Shown here one piece after another: positions 8,824 to 18,332 of a stretch of 64,000 nt of DNA. The notes beneath the pieces are model-generated. The model made no database searches and had not been told where the DNA came from. It saw only the letters and a program-made list of their open reading frames with translations. The position numbers and the translations under genes are program-made. The DNA is from Dinoroseobacter sp039192165 (GTDB lineage Bacteria; Pseudomonadota; Alphaproteobacteria; Rhodobacterales; Rhodobacteraceae), in the NCBI GenBank assembly GCA_039192165.1, contig JBCCXD010000001.1:310001-374000 (forward strand), given 5' to 3'. Positions within the stretch are counted from its first letter, which is position 1. Every line of letters begins with the position of its first letter.

Positions 8824-9369
8824 ATAGCCCGCAGACCTCACAACGCGCCTCCGCAGCGCGACACCGGCCCTCGCGTAAACGGCCGGATCAGAGCCACAGA
8901 GATTCGCCTCATCGGCGCCGAAGGTGAAAATGTCGGTGTCGTGTCCCCCCGCGAAGGGCTCCGCATGGCCGAAGAAGTCGGCCTTGATCTCGTAGAAATC
9001 TCCCCGAATGCCGATCCCCCGGTCTGCAAGATCATGGATTTTGGCAAGTTCAAATACGAACAGCAGAAACGTGAAAGCGAGGCGCGTAAAAAGCAAAAAA
9101 CCATCGACGTCAAAGAGGTGAAGTTCCGGCCAAATACGGACACCCATGACTACGATGTTAAAATGCGCAACGTGTTCAAATTCCTCGAAAACGGCGACAA
9201 GGTGAAGGTGACGCTCCGGTTCCGCGGCCGCGAGATGGCCCACCAGAACCTGGGCCGCGAACTTCTGGAACGTGTCGCCGAAGACACCAAGGACGTGGGC
9301 AAAGTTGAAAACATGCCCAAAATGGAAGGCCGCCAGATGATCATGATGATCGGACCGGCCGCCAAATAA
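8824..9369 (+). CDS. infC: Translation initiation factor IF-3, probably with an AUA start codon
   Basis: IF-3 binds the 30S subunit and proofreads initiator tRNA and start codon. From ATA at 8824 the protein is 181 residues, matching the E. coli length of 180. It shows the N-domain GENVGVVSPREGL, the linker KYEQQKRESEARKKQK and the C-domain RFRGREMAHQ. The frame is open upstream to an ATG at 8659, but that would add 55 residues without family similarity. AAAAGGACG at 8808-8816 sits about 8 bp before ATA 8824, next to the conserved ARRPHNAPPQRDTGPR. A rare start codon is the hallmark of IF-3 autoregulation. A hairpin terminator follows. Confidence 0.9.
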   Translation: MARRPHNAPPQRDTGPRVNGRIRATEIRLIGAEGENVGVVSPREGLRMAEEVGLDLVEISPNADPPVCKIMDFGKFKYEQQKRESEARKKQKTIDVKEVKFRPNTDTHDYDVKMRNVFKFLENGDKVKVTLRFRGREMAHQNLGRELLERVAEDTKDVGKVENMPKMEGRQMIMMIGPAAK

Positions 9370-9393
9370 CTGACTTCTCGCAGAAGTTTACAG

Positions 9394-9421
9394 GCCCACC
9401 GCATCCTGCGGTGGGCTTTTT
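9394..9421 (+). terminator. Rho-independent terminator after infC
   Basis: A perfect 10-bp GC-rich stem (GCCCACCGCA at 9394-9403 with TGCGGTGGGC at 9407-9416), a 3-base loop and five T residues (9417-9421) lie 25 bp after the infC stop. Confidence 0.9.
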
Positions 9422-9564
9422 CGTTTCCGAACAAAAGGGAAGCGATGATCCCTTGAAGGGGAAATACTCCAAAAAAGTCACAGTTCGCCCCCATTCCGGT
9501 CACGCATAGGTTGTATGCGAGCGATGAGTGACTAACTGAAACACATACCAACATCTGAAGTGAT

Positions 9565-10308
9565 ATGATCGACGCTTTTCTCGCGGCGCCGGTGGCACCG
9601 TTTACGGTTGCCCTGTCGTTGCTCTTGACCCTCGTCCTACTTGAAGTGATCGCGCTGCTTTTGGGTGGCTCGATGCTGGGGATGGACGGGGAAGCGGAAT
9701 TCGATCTGGACGCTGAACTCGACATCGCCGATGTGGGGCTGGCCGATATCGGGGTCGACCTGACATCAATGGATGTCGACCTTGCGGATTATGAGCTTCT
9801 GGATGCGGAGGCATTGGACGCCGATCCAACTCTGGAGCCACAGACCTCCCCGAGTGCGCTGACACAGTGGCTTGGGATTGGAAAAGTTCCGCTCGCGATC
9901 TGGATCGCAGCTCTGCTTGCAGGGTTTGGTGCCTCGGGTCATGTTCTTCAGGCTACGGCAGAGGCCTTTATCGGTCGTCCCCTGCCGGTGGCTCTGGTTG
10001 CCCTGCCCGCCCTCTATGCCGGGATCTGGTTGGCCAAAACCTTTGGCAGCGCAGTCGCGCGGGTGGTTCCGAAATCAGAAAGCACGGCCTTAATGCGCCG
10101 CCAACTGAGCAGAAAGCGCGGTGTAGTCAGCCAGGGCACCGCCCGCCGCGGCGCTCAGGCCGAAGTACGCCTGACCGATCGTCACGGCAACCTGCACTAC
10201 ATCCGCGCGGAACCTCTGGTCGACAGCGACGAGATTGCGCAAGGCACCGAAGTTCTTGTCCTGCGAGACCGGCGCACCGATCGTTTCACCCTCGTTCCCC
10301 TGACCTGA
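9565..10308 (+). CDS. YqiJ-like membrane protein with OB-fold (partner of flotillin)
   Basis: This 247-residue protein resembles the YqiJ/DUF1449 family. It has an N-terminal transmembrane helix (about residues 12-35), a long acidic, Asp-rich segment (about 40-95), two further hydrophobic segments (about 112-160), and a C-terminal OB-like domain (about 185-245). It lies 39 bp upstream of a YqiK-type flotillin gene, the usual pairing; NfeD/YqiJ-type proteins work with flotillin-like scaffolds in membrane microdomains. The exact role is unknown. Confidence 0.8.
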   Translation: MIDAFLAAPVAPFTVALSLLLTLVLLEVIALLLGGSMLGMDGEAEFDLDAELDIADVGLADIGVDLTSMDVDLADYELLDAEALDADPTLEPQTSPSALTQWLGIGKVPLAIWIAALLAGFGASGHVLQATAEAFIGRPLPVALVALPALYAGIWLAKTFGSAVARVVPKSESTALMRRQLSRKRGVVSQGTARRGAQAEVRLTDRHGNLHYIRAEPLVDSDEIAQGTEVLVLRDRRTDRFTLVPLT

Positions 10309-10347
10309 GCCCATCACAACACCAACCTTTGAGAAGGAGTAAACACG

Positions 10348-12063
10348 ATGCCTATTGAATCCCTTCTGATTACCATCGTCGCCTTTGTCGCACTGATCGC
10401 CTTCACAGGGTTGATCTTGGCGCGCCTTTATCGGCGAGCCACGCGCGAGGTCAGTCTGGTCAAAACCGGATCGGGCGGCAAACGCGTGATCATGGACGGG
10501 GGCACAGTGGTCATTCCGTTGCTGCACGAAATCAGTCCGGTAAACATGAAGACCCTGCGCCTTGAGGTTCAGCGAAACGCCGATGGCGCTTTGATCACGA
10601 AAGACCGCATGCGTGTTGATGTTGGGGTTGAATTCTACGTCTCGGTCAACGCAACGGAAGAAGGGATCAGCCGCGCCGCCCAAACCCTTGGCAATCGTAC
10701 CTTTTATGTGGATCAGCTGCGCGAGATGATCGAGGGTAAGCTGGTCGATGGTCTGCGCGCTGTGGCCGCACAGATGACGATGGATGAACTGCATGAAAAC
10801 CGGGCCGAGTTCGTGCAGGAAGTCCAGAACGCTGTCTCCGAAGACCTGCTGAAGAACGGTCTTGAGCTGGAATCGGTCTCGCTGACCGCCCTCGACCAGA
10901 CCCCGTTTGAAGCACTGGACGAAAACAACGCCTTTAACGCGGTCGGAATGCGCAAACTGGCTGAGGTGATTGCGACGTCGAAGAAGGAGCGAGCCGAGAT
11001 TGATGCAGAGGCCAATGTCGCCGTCCGACGCGCCGCGATGGAGGCGGAGCGCCAGCGGCTGGAAATCGAGCGGGACGAACAAGAGGCTGCGATCGCGCAG
11101 GCCCAGCAGATCGCCACGCTCCGCGCCGCGCAAGAAGCTGAGATCGCCCGCCAGGAAGAAGAGGCCGAGAAGACTAAGGAAGCGGCCCGCATTCAGCGGG
11201 AACAGTCGATCCGCGCTGCCGATATCGAACGCGAACGCGCAATCCGCGAGGCGGAAATTGCTCGCGACCGCGAGCTCGAAGTGTCCGATCAGGACCGACA
11301 GATCATAATTGCGAAAAAGTCCGAGGAAGAAAGCCAGGCGCGGGCCTCAGCGGACCGCGCGCGGGCCGAAGCCACGAAGGCCTCCGAGGCTATTGAAACC
11401 GCCCGGTCTGTCGCTGAGGCGGAGCGCGACAAGGAAATTGCGCTGATCGAAGCAACGCGGGAAGCCGAGCGCGAAGCGACTCGCATCCGACTGGCCGCGC
11501 AGGCCGACAAGGACGCCGCAGAAGACCGTGCTGCTGCGCGTCGTGAAGAAGCGCAGGCAGATGCGGACGCCACAACCATTCGCGCGGACGCAAAAAAGAC
11601 CGACCTGCTGGCCGAAGCCGAAGGGCGCCGTGCAATTGTAGAGGCTGAAAATGCAATCACCGACGCCATCGTTTCGATGAAAGTGCAGCTCGCCCGCCTT
11701 GAAGCGATGCCCGCGATCATCGCGGAAATGGTCAAGCCGGCCGAAAAGATCGATACTATCCGCATCCACCAGGTTTCTGGACTTGCGACTGGCGGCGCTG
11801 CCAACGGCACCGGCGCCCCGGTCGGGGACAAGGCACCTGTCAATCAGGCGCTGGACTCGATTCTTGGCATGGCCCTGCAAATGCCCGCAATGACAAAGCT
11901 TGGCAAAGAGCTGGGCGTCTCGATGGAGAACGGGATGGCCGGTCTGGCGGATGCCGCCCTTGGCGCACCTCAGGATGCTGCCGAGCCCGAAACCTCCGAA
12001 ACCGACCCGCCGGCCGTGTCCGATGAGACTGAGCCAATGCAGCTTCGCCATCCGGCGGAGTAA
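10348..12063 (+). CDS. YqiK-family flotillin (SPFH domain protein)
   Basis: This 571-residue protein has one N-terminal membrane segment (about 7-28), an SPFH/band-7 domain (about 30-210), a very long Glu/Ala/Arg coiled coil (about 215-440), and a C-terminal flotillin-like region. It fits bacterial flotillins that oligomerize on the inner membrane. GAAGGAG at 10333-10339 is a strong ribosome site. It is co-transcribed with the YqiJ-like gene. The C-terminal ~60 residues are Pro/Glu-rich and poorly conserved. Confidence 0.9.
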   Translation: MPIESLLITIVAFVALIAFTGLILARLYRRATREVSLVKTGSGGKRVIMDGGTVVIPLLHEISPVNMKTLRLEVQRNADGALITKDRMRVDVGVEFYVSVNATEEGISRAAQTLGNRTFYVDQLREMIEGKLVDGLRAVAAQMTMDELHENRAEFVQEVQNAVSEDLLKNGLELESVSLTALDQTPFEALDENNAFNAVGMRKLAEVIATSKKERAEIDAEANVAVRRAAMEAERQRLEIERDEQEAAIAQAQQIATLRAAQEAEIARQEEEAEKTKEAARIQREQSIRAADIERERAIREAEIARDRELEVSDQDRQIIIAKKSEEESQARASADRARAEATKASEAIETARSVAEAERDKEIALIEATREAEREATRIRLAAQADKDAAEDRAAARREEAQADADATTIRADAKKTDLLAEAEGRRAIVEAENAITDAIVSMKVQLARLEAMPAIIAEMVKPAEKIDTIRIHQVSGLATGGAANGTGAPVGDKAPVNQALDSILGMALQMPAMTKLGKELGVSMENGMAGLADAALGAPQDAAEPETSETDPPAVSDETEPMQLRHPAE

Positions 12064-12080
12064 CCGCGGCTCGAAACCCT

Positions 12081-13094
12081 CTAGTCGTCGCGGCGCTTCT
12101 GGCGCCGCGGCTGTGGCCGGGACGGAATCTCTTTCAAAAGCCCCCCGACCCCCATCGCGGCGATATCGGCGCCGGTCACCGGCACACCACAGGCAACGCG
12201 TTCGAGCACCCAGTCCGCTCCGTTCAGCGCAGGGGACCGCGCACAGCCCGGCAGTCCGATCACTGTCCGCGCCCCGATCGCCCCCAGAAAAAGCAGGTTT
12301 CCCGGATCCACCGGCATGCCAAAGCGCTCGACCTGTCCGCCCGCTTCGCGCAGACCTGAAGGACCGACGTCATGCGGGTCGGATGTTGCAGACGCTGTGA
12401 GCAGCAAAGCCATGTCTCCTGCCACCTCCGACAGGGCTTGCCCGATGTCCCGCGCCCGGTGCGCGACCACCCGCGTCTCGGCCAGCGACATGCCCAGTTG
12501 CGCCAGACGCGTTTCGATCGCGTCGACAGACTTGGCCCGCAACCGCGCGTCGGCCTCTGTGATCTCGCTCAGTACAAGGCCTGCGCTGGAATGGGCCGCC
12601 TGCCGCACCCGCAAAGCCGCGCGCCCGGCTTCAGCGGCACGGTGCAGTGCGGCCGCTGCAACCCCGTAGGAAATGATCTTAACCGTGCCGACCAGCATGC
12701 CGGGCACGACACGGGCATATTGCGGAACCGTCGCCAGCGTAATCATCGGATCGACGGAATTGAGCGCTTCGATTGCACGGGTATTTATCTCAACAATACC
12801 AGAGGCCTCTGCAACAAGGTTAACCCGACCTGTAAAGGGCTCGGTCACGCGCAGCCCGGCAGGTTCGGGCGCCGGCACGAGCGCCTGGGCGAGCCGCGCG
12901 GCCGCGGTGTTCTCAGAGATATCATGCGCGCCAAGCTGGGCGACAATAACCTCGCGCTGGCCCTGCGCCGCCATCTCGCCCAGATGCGCCTGTGTCAGAA
13001 CAGTGCCCTTGGGCAGTTTGCCTGAAGGGAGCTGCGCGGAATGCGCAAGCAGCGCCCCCTCGGCGGCGCCAATGGGAACCGGTCCGAATTTCAT
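12081..13094 (-). CDS. Molybdopterin-binding protein (MoeA/Mog-like domain)
   Basis: This 337-residue protein carries a MoCF_biosynth (MoaB/Mog/MoeA-type) domain and belongs to a family found beside XdhC and cox genes, thought to act in late molybdenum cofactor handling. In many relatives this part is fused to a MobA-like nucleotidyltransferase; that half is absent here. The ATG at 13094 overlaps the XdhC stop codon (ATGA), indicating coupled translation. The C terminus is Arg-rich (RPQPRRQKRRDD). Confidence 0.8.
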   Translation of the reverse strand: MKFGPVPIGAAEGALLAHSAQLPSGKLPKGTVLTQAHLGEMAAQGQREVIVAQLGAHDISENTAAARLAQALVPAPEPAGLRVTEPFTGRVNLVAEASGIVEINTRAIEALNSVDPMITLATVPQYARVVPGMLVGTVKIISYGVAAAALHRAAEAGRAALRVRQAAHSSAGLVLSEITEADARLRAKSVDAIETRLAQLGMSLAETRVVAHRARDIGQALSEVAGDMALLLTASATSDPHDVGPSGLREAGGQVERFGMPVDPGNLLFLGAIGARTVIGLPGCARSPALNGADWVLERVACGVPVTGADIAAMGVGGLLKEIPSRPQPRRQKRRDD

Positions 13095-14077
13095 GGCTGC
13101 CGCAGGCGAGCCGTGATCTCGGCCATGATCGCGATCGCAATCTCCGCCGGTGACTTGGCTCCGATATCGAGGCCGACCGGCGCGTGGATCTTGCTGATCT
13201 GCTCTGCGGAAAAGCCCGCCGCCTCCAGCCGCGTAACCCGCTTGCCGTGGGTACGGGTCGACCCAAGACAGCCGAGGTAAAAACACTCGGCGCCAAGCGC
13301 CACTTCGATCGCCGGATCGTCGAGCTTGGGGTCATGGGTGAGCGTGACAACAGCCGTGCGCGCGTCCAGCCCGTGGGCCGTCAGCGCGGCATCGGGCCAG
13401 TCATGCAGGATCGTTTCGCCCGGAAAGCGGCTTTCGGAGCCAAACGCTTCCCGCGGGTCCACCAGCACCGGGTCGTATCCCGCGAGCCGGGCCATGGTCA
13501 GAAGCGGCTGGGCGATATGCACAGCCCCCACAACGACCATCCGCAAAGGCGGGTTGTGCAGCCCAAGGAACCAGTCGCCCTCAAAACCCGACTTGTCCGC
13601 GCGGGCACGGGTCTCAAGCGGGATGGCAAGGGGATCATCGCTTCCTGGCCGGACCAGACGACGCTCCCATGTCGCCGGGTTCACCGCCAAGGCAATTGGC
13701 GCGCGCGCTGCCCGTGCATCGACCAGTTCGGCCAACACGTCTTCGCTGATATGTGCCCCCACAGGCTCGACAATCACCCGGATTTCCCCGCCACAGGCCA
13801 ATCCGACGGCAAAGGCCTCGTCGTCCGAGACGCCGAATTTCATGGAGCTTGCCGCGCCGCTTTCGACCGCATCAAGCGCTTCGGCGACAACTGCCCCCTC
13901 CACGCACCCGCCCGACACGGACCCGGCCAGTTCAGCCTCGCCCGAGATTACCAGCTGACTGCCCACCGGACGCGGTGCGGACCCCCATGTTTCGACCACA
14001 GTGGCAATCACCGCGCCTTTGCCCGAACGGTGCCAGTCGAGCGCCTGTTCCGGCATCTGATCATGGGCAAATGCCAT
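13091..14077 (-). CDS. XdhC/CoxI-family molybdenum cofactor insertion protein
   Basis: This 328-residue XdhC-family protein binds molybdenum cofactor and supports its sulfuration and insertion into xanthine-dehydrogenase-type enzymes. Visible are the N-terminal XdhC motif (ATVVETWGSAPRPVGSQ), SGGCVEGAV, the GLACGGEI motif with its cysteine, and the C-terminal Rossmann-like domain (VVVGAVHIAQPL). It sits in an operon with CoxE-like and CoxD-like genes upstream and a molybdopterin-binding gene downstream. Confidence 0.9.
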   Translation of the reverse strand: MAFAHDQMPEQALDWHRSGKGAVIATVVETWGSAPRPVGSQLVISGEAELAGSVSGGCVEGAVVAEALDAVESGAASSMKFGVSDDEAFAVGLACGGEIRVIVEPVGAHISEDVLAELVDARAARAPIALAVNPATWERRLVRPGSDDPLAIPLETRARADKSGFEGDWFLGLHNPPLRMVVVGAVHIAQPLLTMARLAGYDPVLVDPREAFGSESRFPGETILHDWPDAALTAHGLDARTAVVTLTHDPKLDDPAIEVALGAECFYLGCLGSTRTHGKRVTRLEAAGFSAEQISKIHAPVGLDIGAKSPAEIAIAIMAEITARLRQP

Positions 14078-14134
14078 AAAATCCTCCTCCTCGCGGGAGA
14101 CTATGACGGAACCAACAGGGGGATGCCAGAGCCG

Positions 14135-15397
14135 TCACGCACGCTCCATCAACGCCATCAAGCGCGCTTTGTCACCCACATCGTCATCCTGGCCTATGGC
14201 GTCCGCCAACGCCTTCAGCGAAGCAATGTTGTGACCCGCCCGAAAGCTGTCGACATGGGGCAGCATCGCCATGATCCCCCGCGCCTTTGGCGCAAACCCC
14301 TCCCAGCGCAGCAGCGGATTGATCCAGATGACCCGGCGCGCGCTCAGGTGTAGCCGCCGCATTTCATGCTCCAGAGCGTCCGGGTCGTCGCGATCCAGAC
14401 CATCGGTGATCAAGAGCACCATCGCCCCCTGCCCCATGACCCGGCGCGACCAGTCGCGGTTGAATGCGTGGAGACATTCTCCGATCCGCGTGCCGCCTTC
14501 CCAATCCTGCGCCTCGGACCCGGCGGCGCCCAGTGCAGCGTCAACGTCCCGCTGATGCAAATGGCGCGAGATATTGGTGAGCCGTGTGCCAAAGGTAAAC
14601 GCGTGCACCTTGGCCCAGCCCGCCCCCTTGGCATTGGTCACTGCATGCAGGAAGTGCAGCACCACGCGCGAATACTGGCTCATGGACCCTGAGATATCGC
14701 ACAGGCAGACAAGGTTGGGCCAGCGTGTGCGCTGCGCTTTGTGCGCCAGATGATGGATTTCACCCCCGCGCCGCATGGCATCGCGCATGGTCCCGCGCCA
14801 GTCCGGCCTCAAGCCGCGCGGATCAGCCTTCGTGCGGCGCGATGTAAGCGGCTTGACTGGCAGTTTGAGCTGCGCGATGAGCCGCTTGGCCTCAGCCATT
14901 TCGGCCGTGGACATCTGTTCGAAATCCAGCGTCTGCAAACGCTCCTGCGATGACATGGTGCGCGAGGCATCAATGTCGATCTCGGTGCCGTCTTCTTCGA
15001 TCTCCGGCAAGTCCGGAAGGTCCCGTTCGACCCCGTCCAACAGCGCTTCGGCCGCACGCTTTTCGGCGGCCTTGGCTTTCTTCTCCTCCTGCACACCGCG
15101 CACCATCGGCGTCAGGAAACTCATCATCTGTTCCATATACCGCGGGTCGCGCCAGTAGAGCCGGAAGACCTGATGGAACACCGCGCGCTGTTCCGGCCGG
15201 GACACGAAACACGCCTGCAGCGTGAAATAGAAATCGCGCTGATTGGTGAACCCTGCCGCCTGCACGGCCTCCACGGCGTCGATCACCCGTCCGGGCCCCA
15301 CCGGGATGCCAGCAGCCCGCAGCGCACGCGCGAAATAGGTAATGTTATGGGAGAGTTTAGGGCTCTCCGGAAGGTCAAGTTCGGCAAATTCCGCCAT
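14135..15397 (-). CDS. VWA-domain protein, CoxE family
   Basis: This 420-residue CoxE-like protein has a C-terminal von Willebrand A domain with a complete MIDAS (DISGSMS) and a later TDGLDRDD. CoxE works with the MoxR-type ATPase CoxD in maturing the Mo/Cu active site of CO dehydrogenase; homologues also accompany other molybdenum hydroxylases. The N-terminal half is predicted helical. The start is 6 bp after the ATPase stop. Confidence 0.9.
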   Translation of the reverse strand: MAEFAELDLPESPKLSHNITYFARALRAAGIPVGPGRVIDAVEAVQAAGFTNQRDFYFTLQACFVSRPEQRAVFHQVFRLYWRDPRYMEQMMSFLTPMVRGVQEEKKAKAAEKRAAEALLDGVERDLPDLPEIEEDGTEIDIDASRTMSSQERLQTLDFEQMSTAEMAEAKRLIAQLKLPVKPLTSRRTKADPRGLRPDWRGTMRDAMRRGGEIHHLAHKAQRTRWPNLVCLCDISGSMSQYSRVVLHFLHAVTNAKGAGWAKVHAFTFGTRLTNISRHLHQRDVDAALGAAGSEAQDWEGGTRIGECLHAFNRDWSRRVMGQGAMVLLITDGLDRDDPDALEHEMRRLHLSARRVIWINPLLRWEGFAPKARGIMAMLPHVDSFRAGHNIASLKALADAIGQDDDVGDKARLMALMERA

Positions 15398-15403
15398 ATC
15401 GGA

Positions 15404-16315
15404 TCAGGCCGGAGCCAGCTCTTTGCGGACGTCATCGAGGATCTTCTTGGCCGCCGACCCTTCGATCTTCTGGATGTCGTCCTGATATTTCAGGATCGCG
15501 CCAAGCGTGTCGGCAATCACCTCGGGCGAAAGCGTGACCACATCAAGCGCCAGCAGACACTTTGCCCAGTCAATGGTTTCGGCCACGCCCGGTTTCTTGA
15601 ACAGGTCCTCTGTCCGCAGACGCTGCACAAAAGCGACAACTTCGCGGCTGAGCGCCTCAGCAGCCTCCGGTGCACGGGCGTTAAGAATGGCGATCTCTCG
15701 GTCGAAGTCCGGGTAATCCACCCAGTGATAGAGGCACCGGCGCTTAAGCGCGTCATGGACCTCGCGCGTACGGTTTGAGGTCAAAATGACAATCGGCGGC
15801 TCGGGCGCATGAACCGTTCCAAGCTCAGGAATCGTTACCTGGTAATCGCTGAGCGCTTCCAGCAAAAACGCCTCGAACGGCTCGTCGGTGCGATCGATTT
15901 CGTCGATCAGCAGAACCGGCGCGCCGCCCGGTTGCGGGCGCATCGCCTCCAGCAGCGGACGCTCGATCAGAAACTCATCGGAAAAAAGCTCAGACTTGAG
16001 CGCGTCCCGGTTCGCTGTCCCTGCCGCTTCGGCGGTTCGGATCGCCACCATCTGTGCCGGGAAATTCCATTCATAAACAGCCGATGCCGCATCCAGCCCC
16101 TCATAGCATTGCAAACGGATCAGACGCCGGCCCAGGCTGGCCGCTATGGCTTTGGCAATTTCGGTTTTGCCCACACCGGCCTCGCCCTCCAGAAACACAG
16201 GGCGTCCGAGTGTGGCTGCCAGAAAAACGACCGTTGCAAGCGGGCGCCCACACACATAGCCCTGCGCGCCCAAAGTCTCCTGCACCGCGTCGATGCTGCC
16301 GAATGCTGTCGCCAT
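15404..16315 (-). CDS. MoxR-family AAA+ ATPase, CoxD-like
   Basis: This 303-residue AAA+ ATPase has Walker A GEAGVGKTE, Walker B VLLIDEIDR and sensor 1 LTSNRTREV. It is the ATPase partner of the adjacent CoxE-like protein; in CO-oxidizing bacteria CoxD helps install the sulfur/copper centre of CO dehydrogenase. ATG 16315 is chosen because GGAGG is 6 bp upstream. It is the first gene of the minus-strand module; its promoter region is shared with the divergent acyl-CoA dehydrogenase gene. Confidence 0.9.
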   Translation of the reverse strand: MATAFGSIDAVQETLGAQGYVCGRPLATVVFLAATLGRPVFLEGEAGVGKTEIAKAIAASLGRRLIRLQCYEGLDAASAVYEWNFPAQMVAIRTAEAAGTANRDALKSELFSDEFLIERPLLEAMRPQPGGAPVLLIDEIDRTDEPFEAFLLEALSDYQVTIPELGTVHAPEPPIVILTSNRTREVHDALKRRCLYHWVDYPDFDREIAILNARAPEAAEALSREVVAFVQRLRTEDLFKKPGVAETIDWAKCLLALDVVTLSPEVIADTLGAILKYQDDIQKIEGSAAKKILDDVRKELAPA

Positions 16316-16468
16316 TCTGGTCCTCCGTTCGTCTTTAACCTGCATGGAGCGGCTGCCGGGTCAAGTCGGCGGTTTCGGGCGTTTGCCACAGACTGCGACC
16401 TTTTCAACCCCGATTGTTCCGGGTCGCGCAACGCGCTATATCCCGCCGGGAACGAGGAGGACGCCCAA

Positions 16469-17689
16469 ATGAACGTGACCACAAAGATTTCGTCCAAGGA
16501 TGCACCGGATATGGGCACCTTCGACTGGGAAGATCCCTTTCGTCTCGAAGATCAGCTGACCGAGGACGAGCGCCTGCTGCGCGACGGTGCAAAGGCCTTT
16601 ACTGAAGACAAGCTCGCGCACCGGATTGTGAAAGCCTATCGCGAGGCAGAGGTCGCGCCAGAGATCTTTTCTGAAATGGGCGAAGCTGGTCTTTTAGGCC
16701 TCACCATACCGGAGGAGTATGGCGGGCTCGGTGCATCCTACGTGACCTACGGCCTGGTTGCGCGCGAGATTGAACGCGTCGACTCAGGCTACCGGTCCAT
16801 GATGTCGGTCCAGTCCTCTTTGGTGATGTATCCGATCTACGCCTACGGCTCCGAAGACCAGCGGCAGAAATACCTCCCCGGCCTTGCTGCGGGCAGTTTG
16901 ATTGGCTGTTTCGGACTGACAGAACCGGATGCGGGCTCAGACCCGGCGGGCATGAAGACCCGGGCTGAGAAAACTGCGACCGGCTACCGGCTCACTGGCT
17001 CCAAGATGTGGATTTCGAACTCGCCCATCGCGGATGTGTTCGTGGTCTGGGCCAAGTCCGATGCCCATGACGGTAAGATCCGGGGTTTTATCCTCGAAAA
17101 AGGGATGGCGGGTCTCAGTACGCCCAAGGTCGGTGGCAAGCTCAGCTTGCGCGCCTCCGTCACGGGCGAGATCGTTATGGATGGGGTCGAGGTTGGCGAA
17201 GATGCGCTCTTGCCCGGCGTTCAGGGACTCAAAGGCCCCTTCGGGTGTCTCAACCGCGCGCGCTATGGCATCTCGTGGGGCGTCATGGGGGCCGCAGAGT
17301 TTTGCTGGCATGCCGCCCGCCAATACGGTCTGGATCGCAAGCAGTTCAACAAGCCGCTGGCGCAAACCCAGCTTTTCCAGAAGAAGCTCGCGGACATGCA
17401 GACCGAGATCGCCCTGGCGCTTCAGGCCTCCCTGCGCGTCGGCCGGCTGATCGACGAGGCGCGGGGCGCGCCTGAAATGATCTCCATCGTAAAACGCAAC
17501 AACTGCGGCAAGGCGCTGGATATCGCGCGGATGGCCCGCGACATGCATGGTGGCAACGGGATCTCTGAAGACTTCCAGGTTATGCGCCACATGATGAACC
17601 TTGAGACGGTGAATACCTATGAAGGCACCCATGACGTCCACGCCCTGATCCTTGGGCGCGCACAAACCGGCCTTCAGGCGTTTTTCTGA
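16469..17689 (+). CDS. gcdH: Glutaryl-CoA dehydrogenase (acyl-CoA dehydrogenase family)
   Basis: This 406-residue FAD enzyme converts glutaryl-CoA to crotonyl-CoA in lysine, hydroxylysine and tryptophan breakdown. The family call rests on the glutaryl-type C terminus: VNTYEGTHDVHALILGRAQTG, with the catalytic Glu in TYEGTHD, plus FGLTEPDAGSDP and MWISNSPIAD. GAGGAGG at 16454-16460 fixes ATG 16469. It appears monocistronic, and the TetR gene downstream is convergent. Confidence 0.93.
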   Translation: MNVTTKISSKDAPDMGTFDWEDPFRLEDQLTEDERLLRDGAKAFTEDKLAHRIVKAYREAEVAPEIFSEMGEAGLLGLTIPEEYGGLGASYVTYGLVAREIERVDSGYRSMMSVQSSLVMYPIYAYGSEDQRQKYLPGLAAGSLIGCFGLTEPDAGSDPAGMKTRAEKTATGYRLTGSKMWISNSPIADVFVVWAKSDAHDGKIRGFILEKGMAGLSTPKVGGKLSLRASVTGEIVMDGVEVGEDALLPGVQGLKGPFGCLNRARYGISWGVMGAAEFCWHAARQYGLDRKQFNKPLAQTQLFQKKLADMQTEIALALQASLRVGRLIDEARGAPEMISIVKRNNCGKALDIARMARDMHGGNGISEDFQVMRHMMNLETVNTYEGTHDVHALILGRAQTGLQAFF

Positions 17690-17724
17690 AGGGGCGCTTC
17701 GGTCCGGCACTTGGGGGCGCTGCG

Positions 17725-18315
17725 TCAGGCAGGCTCGATGCGCAATGCCTCCACCTCACGCGCCAGCTCCTCGGCCATCTCTGCCACGGCCTGCGCCGAG
17801 CCGGGACGTTGCGCGTAGGCGCGCAGACCACCAATTTCCGCAAAATAGCGACGGCCAAGCTTCGCAGTATTCAGCTCTGGCGCGATCTCTCCTTTGGCCT
17901 GCGCATCCTGAAACGCGGCCGTGAACCGCGCCTCCGTGTCCGCAAGCAGGGTTTCGGCGCGGTCCGACAGCACCGGATCATCGGCAGCTTCAAGCACAGT
18001 CTTGACCATCATGCAGGCGCGCGCAGGGTCCTCACGACGCCCGAGATCGGCAAAACTGCGCAGATGCGCAGCCAGCGCGGCAAGCGGCGACGCCTGCCGC
18101 GCGCGCAAAGTGTCAAACCGCGCTGCGCCTTCCCGGGCATACCGTTCAAGCGCTTCGAGAAACAGCGCCTCTTTGCTGTCGAAGGCAGCATAAATTGAGC
18201 CGGGTCGCATATCGAGCGCGGCTTCGAGATCCTTCAGTGAAGTCGCGTGATAGCCCTTTGCCCAGAACAGATTCTGGGCGCGGCTCAGTGCCTCTTCGCG
18301 TTTGTCGGCCTTCAT
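17725..18315 (-). CDS. TetR/AcrR family transcriptional regulator
   Basis: This 196-residue repressor has an N-terminal HTH (about residues 5-50, including LKDLEAALDMRPGSIYAAF) and a helical ligand domain with a TetR_C-type pattern. It is divergent from the AhpD-like gene at 18449. Two palindromes with TTGA/TCAA arms lie just before its start and a third just before the divergent gene, so it probably represses both. The inducer is unknown, perhaps an electrophile or oxidant. GGGAG 7 bp upstream supports ATG 18315. Confidence 0.92.
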   Translation of the reverse strand: MKADKREEALSRAQNLFWAKGYHATSLKDLEAALDMRPGSIYAAFDSKEALFLEALERYAREGAARFDTLRARQASPLAALAAHLRSFADLGRREDPARACMMVKTVLEAADDPVLSDRAETLLADTEARFTAAFQDAQAKGEIAPELNTAKLGRRYFAEIGGLRAYAQRPGSAQAVAEMAEELAREVEALRIEPA

Positions 18316-18332
18316 CGGCAACTCCCACACAA

